From: an uncultured Gemmatimonadaceae bacterium
GTDB lineage: Bacteria > Gemmatimonadota > Gemmatimonadetes > Gemmatimonadales > Gemmatimonadaceae
Assembly: GCA_955652265.1 (NCBI GenBank)
Contig: CATPBD010000048.1
Location: 1-8,608, forward strand
Direction of reading: 5' to 3'
Length of the DNA stretch: 8,608 bases
Shown: in pieces, positions 5,229-8,608 of the stretch
How the letters are laid out: each line of letters begins with the position of its first letter
Numbering within the stretch: position 1 is the stretch's first letter
Notes under the pieces: model-generated
The model's input: only the letters and a program-made list of their open reading frames with translations
The model's database searches: none
What the model was told of the DNA's origin: nothing
Position numbers and translations under genes: made by a program

Positions 5229-7159
5229 GGACCAACTCTCAGCCATTAAAACCGTTGCGCGTTCTCCTGCTCGAAGACGACGAGTCCGATGCGCAGCTCG
5301 CAATCCACGCCCTGAAGCAGTTGGACTCGGGCGCGCGCATCGATGTAGCAGAGACGCGCAAACAATTCACTGAATCGTTGGCCGGCCGTCAATACGACGT
5401 AGTGCTCGCGGATTTCGGTTTGCCGAATTGGACAGGGATGGAAGCTTTGCGGGAATTGCGTCGCCTTGGGTTCGACACCCCGCTCATTGTCGTAACCGGC
5501 GAGCTTGGCGATGAGCGCGCGGTGGAGTGCGTCAAGGCCGGCGCCGCCGATTACATCCTGAAGGCCAACCTCGCTCGCCTTCCAATCGCTGTGAAGCGTG
5601 CGGTTGAGGAAAAACGTGCTCTCGATGAATCACGGCGTGGACAGGTGGCCCTTGAAGAGAGTGCCGATCGATTTCGGAAGCTTACCGAAATCTCATTCGA
5701 CGCGATTGCCATTAGCGAAGGCAGTATCATCCGTGAGGCAAACCGCGGCTATTCGGAATTATTCGGCTACGATGGTGCTGAAGAAATGATTGGTCGGCCG
5801 GTTCTGGACTTCATCGCCGAGGAGTCGCGCGCCGAGGTCGCACGCCGGCTCGCGGGCAACATTGAGGGAACTTACGAGCTGGTGGGACAACGCAGGGATG
5901 GAAAGAAGATTCTGCTCGAGGCCACAGGGAGGGCACACGCGATTGAAGGCAGGCCGGGACGCATCACCGCGCTGCGTGATATCACCGAAAAGCGAGCGCT
6001 CGAGGATCAATTCCGGCAGGCGCAAAAGATGGAAGCGGTGGGGAGGCTCGCGGGTGGGGTGGCGCACGACTTCAACAACCTGCTTACCGTAATCCTCAGC
6101 TACACGGATATGCTGATCGAGGGTGTCTCGCCGAAGGATCCACGGGCCCAAGACCTCGACGAGATTCGAAAGGCTGCCGTCGCGGCTGGATCACTCACGC
6201 GCCAGCTACTGGCATTCAGCCGCCAACAGGTGATCGAGCCTCGCCTCGTGGATCTGAACGAGGTGGTTGCGAGCTCCGAGAAGATGCTGCGGCGCCTTAT
6301 CGGCGAAGACATCGAAGTTGCGACGACATTTTCATCCCGCCCGCTCACGGTGATGATCGATCCCGGTCAGCTCGAGCAGGTATTGATGAATCTTGCCGTG
6401 AACTCGAGAGACGCCATGCCGACGGGGGGAAAGCTCACCCTGGGAACGACGAGCGTGATACTGGACGCCGAGTATGCGCGCGACCACTGGCCCGCGAGTC
6501 CTGGCCGCTTCGCAATGTTGGCTGTGAGTGACACGGGCTGCGGGATGAACGACCAGATACGGTCTCACATCTTCGAGCCGTTCTTCACCACCAAACCCGT
6601 GGGAGAAGGGACGGGCCTCGGCCTCGCCACCGTCTACGGAATCGTGAAACAGAGCAGCGGCTCCATTTGGGTTTACAGCGAGCCCGGTCGGGGCACGACT
6701 TTCAAGATTTATCTTCCGCTAGTCGATCAGGTGCCGGAACAGTCCAACGGCGAGCAGCAAGCGGAGACATCGCCGAACGGGACGGAAACAATTCTGCTCG
6801 CCGAGGACGCCGCCGCTGTGCGCGTCGCTGCACGCCAGATTCTCGAACGGTACGGCTATACCGTCCTCGAAGCGCCGAACGGCACAGTGGCGTTGAAGAC
6901 GGCGCAACACGCGAGCACGATCCACCTTCTCCTGACTGACGTCGTAATGCCCGAGATGAGCGGTCGCGTGCTCGCGGAGCAGTTCGCGAAACTGAAGCCG
7001 ACCGCCAAGGTGCTCTTCATGTCGGGCTATACCGACGACGCGATCGTCCATCACGGAGTGCTGCGCGCGGGAACGGCTTACCTGCAGAAGCCGTTTTCTC
7101 CGGACACTCTTGCCAGAAAGGTCAGAGACGTGCTCGACTCAGGCGTCGGTAGTCGTTGA
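5225..7159 (+). CDS. Hybrid sensor histidine kinase, REC-PAS-HisKA-HATPase-REC
   Basis: A 644-residue cytoplasmic hybrid kinase. REC1, about 11-130: E17-D18-D19, phosphoacceptor D63 (VVLADFGLP), T91 and K113 followed by Ala. PAS, about 148-255. HisKA, about 262-335: H281 in GGVAHDFNNLL. HATPase, about 375-498: N389/N393 in LMNLAVNSRDAM, G1 DTGCG (436-440) and G2 GEGTGLGLA (460-468). REC2, about 520-640: E527-D528, D572 in LLTDVVMPEMSG, S600 and K622-P623. All catalytic residues are present. REC1 belongs to the same subtype as the two LuxR regulators (ADYILKANLARL compares with EDLVLKACLSRL), so the N-terminal receiver may take phosphate from the upstream PAS kinase and gate this one. The start is ATG at 5225, overlapping the preceding stop; a GTG at 5201 would add eight unlikely residues. 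Confidence 0.93.
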   Translation: MRTNSQPLKPLRVLLLEDDESDAQLAIHALKQLDSGARIDVAETRKQFTESLAGRQYDVVLADFGLPNWTGMEALRELRRLGFDTPLIVVTGELGDERAVECVKAGAADYILKANLARLPIAVKRAVEEKRALDESRRGQVALEESADRFRKLTEISFDAIAISEGSIIREANRGYSELFGYDGAEEMIGRPVLDFIAEESRAEVARRLAGNIEGTYELVGQRRDGKKILLEATGRAHAIEGRPGRITALRDITEKRALEDQFRQAQKMEAVGRLAGGVAHDFNNLLTVILSYTDMLIEGVSPKDPRAQDLDEIRKAAVAAGSLTRQLLAFSRQQVIEPRLVDLNEVVASSEKMLRRLIGEDIEVATTFSSRPLTVMIDPGQLEQVLMNLAVNSRDAMPTGGKLTLGTTSVILDAEYARDHWPASPGRFAMLAVSDTGCGMNDQIRSHIFEPFFTTKPVGEGTGLGLATVYGIVKQSSGSIWVYSEPGRGTTFKIYLPLVDQVPEQSNGEQQAETSPNGTETILLAEDAAAVRVAARQILERYGYTVLEAPNGTVALKTAQHASTIHLLLTDVVMPEMSGRVLAEQFAKLKPTAKVLFMSGYTDDAIVHHGVLRAGTAYLQKPFSPDTLARKVRDVLDSGVGSR

Positions 7160-7203
7160 CCTGAGCCATAAGAGGATTACAGTCGAGCTCCGCCAATTTG
7201 CTC

Positions 7204-7240
7204 TTGCGACTTAGTTCAGGCGGTCTACCTTAAACGCCTG
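7204..7240 (+). promoter_or_regulatory. Possible promoter and inverted repeat ahead of the methyltransferase-like gene
   Basis: TTGCGA (7204-7209) lies 16 bp from TACCTT (7226-7231), a weak sigma70-like pair. The inverted repeat CAGGCG (7217-7222) and CGCCTG (7235-7240) brackets the putative -10, as an operator would. No intrinsic terminator was found for the hybrid kinase gene in the 102-bp gap, so read-through is also possible. Evidence is limited to weak consensus matches. Confidence 0.22.
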
Positions 7241-7261
7241 TCCACCCCCCGTCCCGACGAC

Positions 7262-8035
7262 ATGACTCAACCCAGTCCTCGATCTCTGAAGTACGAGTAC
7301 GAGCTGTACGTAGAAAATGAGATCGAGAATTATAAGGAGTCGGTGTCACGTACCGCCATTCTCAAGATTGGCGACGAAGCTGCCGCCGTGCTGCGAGGCG
7401 GCGAACAGTTCGCGATGGATGAGCTCCTGCTCTGGGCGGAAGTCGATCGCATCATCCGAAAGCGTCTCCGCATCCCGGCCTATGCCACGTGGCGGAGAAA
7501 GCGCATCAAGCTCCTCGAGGAGTACCGACGTCCCGAGCACTGGGGAATCCGGCCCGATGGAATTCTCGCGCGCGAGATCCATCCGCCTGCCGAATCGAAG
7601 GTGCTGGTCGCCGGGGGAGACATAGATCGCACGGCTCTCTATCTGGCGGCGCAGGGCTGCGATGTGACTGCGGTCGACCGCGAGGTGGATTCACTCGAGC
7701 GGGTGATGCACGCGGCACAGGCCGCCGGACTCGGTGACCGGATCCAGAGCTATGTCGCCGACATCACGGACTGGTCACCCGATGCGCCGCTCGGTGCCCT
7801 TGTCTGCACATCGGAGGCATTCAGCGGACTTTCCGTCGAAGAGCGCGGTCGGGCGTTCGAGCTCCTCCAGGGCGCGACCCGAGACGGCGGGGTTCATCTG
7901 GTCGGAACGATCGTTCGCGGCCAACGCGGTGTCTCGGTCGCGGAGCTGCGTCGCCAGTACAAGGGATGGTCGATCTCGGTCGAAGACGATTCCAGCTCGT
8001 CCAAAAGCTTTCTCGCGAGAAAAATCGCGAGCTGA
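7262..8035 (+). CDS. Class I methyltransferase-fold protein with eroded SAM motif
   Basis: A 257-residue soluble protein. A charged helical N-terminal region (about 1-105, with YEYELYVENEIENYKESV and a basic WRRKRIKLLEEYRRP stretch) precedes a Rossmann-like methyltransferase domain (about 106-225). Strand 1 and loop read KVLVAGGDIDRTALYLAAQG where the family normally has D-x-G-x-G-x-G; the acidic residue and two glycines are missing. The following VTAVD (135-139) with the ribose-binding Asp, and the pattern VADITDW (165-171) then GALVCTSEAF, fit methyltransferase strands 2, 4 and 5. The overall look is TehB-like. It may bind SAM weakly, use another ligand, or be a non-catalytic relative. The C-terminus has an acidic and Ser-rich stretch (EDDSSSSKSF). 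The ATG has no visible Shine-Dalgarno. No substrate can be proposed. Confidence 0.82.
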   Translation: MTQPSPRSLKYEYELYVENEIENYKESVSRTAILKIGDEAAAVLRGGEQFAMDELLLWAEVDRIIRKRLRIPAYATWRRKRIKLLEEYRRPEHWGIRPDGILAREIHPPAESKVLVAGGDIDRTALYLAAQGCDVTAVDREVDSLERVMHAAQAAGLGDRIQSYVADITDWSPDAPLGALVCTSEAFSGLSVEERGRAFELLQGATRDGGVHLVGTIVRGQRGVSVAELRRQYKGWSISVEDDSSSSKSFLARKIAS

Positions 8036-8039
8036 CCGA

Positions 8040-8062
8040 GTGTCCTAAGGACACAGGTGTCC
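8040..8062. repeat. Triple alternating GTGTCC half-site
   Basis: GTGTCC (8040-8045), GGACAC (8049-8054) and GTGTCC (8057-8062) alternate in orientation with 3-nt and 2-nt spacers; the first pair extends to a 7-bp inverted repeat around one base. It begins five bases after the methyltransferase stop codon. As RNA the first pair makes a short hairpin, but no T-run follows, so terminator function is doubtful. As DNA it resembles a site for a dimeric regulator with an extra half-site, possibly acting on the small gene downstream. Confidence 0.45.
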
Positions 8063-8117
8063 CATGCCCGCGTGTCATTCCGCAACACGTCGGGCCGCCA
8101 TAAAGACAGCGCTTACT

Positions 8118-8146
8118 TGGAAGTCATTGATTAACAACCACTTCCA
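8118..8146. repeat. Inverted repeat TGGAAGT/ACTTCCA upstream of the small gene
   Basis: TGGAAGT (8118-8124) and ACTTCCA (8140-8146) are perfect reverse complements separated by 15 A/T-rich bases. They lie 80 bp before the start of the small coding gene, in a 190-bp stretch (8036-8225) with no gene and no convincing promoter. It could be an operator or a leader hairpin. Confidence 0.35.
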
Positions 8147-8225
8147 CACAGCATCGAACATGGCATGTCGGGTGCTTTCCATAGGCGGCGAGCTACACGT
8201 GGGACCCAATCAAAGTGAGAGCAGA

Positions 8226-8378
8226 ATGAAAAAGGATCGTAAGGAAACAGCCTCGTCCGAGCCAATGGGCATCATCATCTCGAGGGGCGACAAGACGGAG
8301 CCAACGCCGGTCTTCTCAGCTTATATCTGGGGACCCGTGCCAGACGCGGCGACCGATTCCGCGACGAGGGCGGCCTAA
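8226..8378 (+). CDS. Small protein of unknown function, 50 residues
   Basis: I do not recognise a named family. The frame runs from ATG at 8226 to TAA: a charged start (MKKDRKETASSE), a central hydrophobic segment MGIIISRG, then PTPVFSAYIWGP with a Tyr-Ile-Trp core, and an Ala-rich tail. The third codon positions are mostly G or C, as in the neighbouring genes, which supports coding. The ATG at 8226 is preferred over an in-frame ATG at 8064, because the intervening 54 codons read like non-coding sequence and contain the inverted repeats. A GTGAGAG purine stretch upstream may serve as ribosome binding site. A strong terminator follows 37 bp after the stop, so this is the end of a transcript. 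No signal peptide or membrane helix is convincing; the product is probably cytoplasmic. Its partner is unknown. Confidence 0.6.
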   Translation: MKKDRKETASSEPMGIIISRGDKTEPTPVFSAYIWGPVPDAATDSATRAA

Positions 8379-8415
8379 GCCAGTCCGCTACTCCCGCTAC
8401 TATAGGAAGGAGCAG

Positions 8416-8442
8416 GCCCCGCTATAATTGGCGGGGCTTTTT
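8416..8442 (+). terminator. Rho-independent terminator
   Basis: GCCCCGC (8416-8422) pairs perfectly with GCGGGGC (8431-8437) around the 8-nt loop TATAATTG and is followed at once by TTTTT (8438-8442). This is a textbook intrinsic terminator on the plus strand. It ends the small-protein transcript and perhaps that of the methyltransferase-like gene. Confidence 0.92.
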
Positions 8443-8447
8443 GCATC

Positions 8448-8608
8448 CTGGAGGAAACGGGTGCCAGACTCGGTACGGTGCTTGCCCGACTCGTCACCGT
8501 GGAAGAATCCGCCCCCAACTGGGAAGGAGAGCGTCATGCGCTTCTCGCGCAGCGCATCTCCGACATTGGCTTGGCGATACGGGGGACTCTACTCGAGAAG
8601 CTCGTCAA
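8448..8608 (+). other. Possible 5' end of a gene running off the right edge; frame unresolved
   Basis: All three forward frames are open from just after the terminator to the window end. The frame beginning CTG at 8448 gives the most protein-like translation (amphipathic segments RLGTVLARLVTVEE and ERHALLAQRISDIGLAIRG), but it has no ATG and only poorly placed GTG codons at 8478 and 8499. The frame with GTG at 8461 has an ideal Shine-Dalgarno (GGAGG, 6 nt spacing) but an Ser/Pro/Arg-rich, shadow-like product. A choice cannot be made from this window. Confidence 0.25.

Noticed and set aside
4695..5303. Minus-strand open frame of about 200 codons over the Rcp1-like gene.
   Set aside because: It is antisense to three overlapping, catalytically intact genes and has no recognisable motif.
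8064..8225. Extension of the small protein to an ATG at 8064.
   Set aside because: The added 54 residues lack protein-like composition, and the stretch holds inverted repeats expected of non-coding DNA.
8423..8428. TATAAT in the loop of the terminator as a -10 box for a downstream gene.
   Set aside because: No -35-like hexamer at 16-18 bp upstream (CTATAG), and the sequence is fully explained as a terminator loop.
1..8608. CRISPR arrays, insertion sequences, transposases, integrases, rRNA or phage genes.
   Set aside because: No spaced long direct repeats, terminal inverted repeats or mobile-element proteins were seen in any frame.

Overview
The window is GC-rich bacterial DNA with short intergenic gaps, frequent GTG/TTG starts and many regulatory genes. 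The mix of DcmR-type MEDS-domain regulators, NarL/LuxR response regulators, soluble PAS histidine kinases and a methyltransferase-like protein fits a free-living soil or sediment bacterium. The style of the proteins suggests Gemmatimonadota, but this is an inference from protein flavour and no marker gene is present.

Left arm, minus strand (1-1814). Two paralogous regulators, each an N-terminal excisionase/MerR-like helix-turn-helix followed by a C-terminal MEDS sensor domain, are read leftward. The 5' end of a formamidopyrimidine-DNA glycosylase gene (Fpg/MutM type, N-terminus MPELPEVE) follows 19 bp after the second regulator and runs off the left edge. The order of transcription is 1814->1056, 909->136, 116->edge.

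Divergent regulatory region (1815-2053). It carries a 10-bp-phased array of GCATAG-type repeats immediately upstream of, and running into, a plausible sigma70-like promoter that faces the signalling genes on the right.

Two-component block, plus strand (2054-7159). It holds two paralogous NarL-family response regulators, a soluble PAS-HisKA-HATPase kinase, an Rcp1-like single-domain receiver, and a REC-PAS-HisKA-HATPase-REC hybrid kinase. The last three are joined by two ATGA stop/start overlaps and are surely one transcript. In total there are two transmitters and five receivers, but only two DNA-binding outputs. The receivers fall into two types: those with Lys-Ala after the switch (both LuxR regulators and the hybrid's N-terminal REC) and those with Lys-Pro (Rcp1-like and the hybrid's C-terminal REC). 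The second LuxR regulator has Asn in place of one of the Mg2+-binding acids.

Right arm, plus strand (7160-8608). It contains a class I methyltransferase-fold protein with an eroded SAM-binding loop, then a region of inverted repeats including a triple GTGTCC half-site. A 50-residue unrecognised small protein with its own strong intrinsic terminator follows. The last 160 bases are open in all three forward frames, so any gene there cannot be assigned.

Working model (inference): the phosphorelay feeds the paired LuxR regulators, and one of them may act on the phased array ahead of the block. The MEDS regulators probably sense a small molecule or redox cue and control their own leftward operon, which includes a base-excision repair enzyme.
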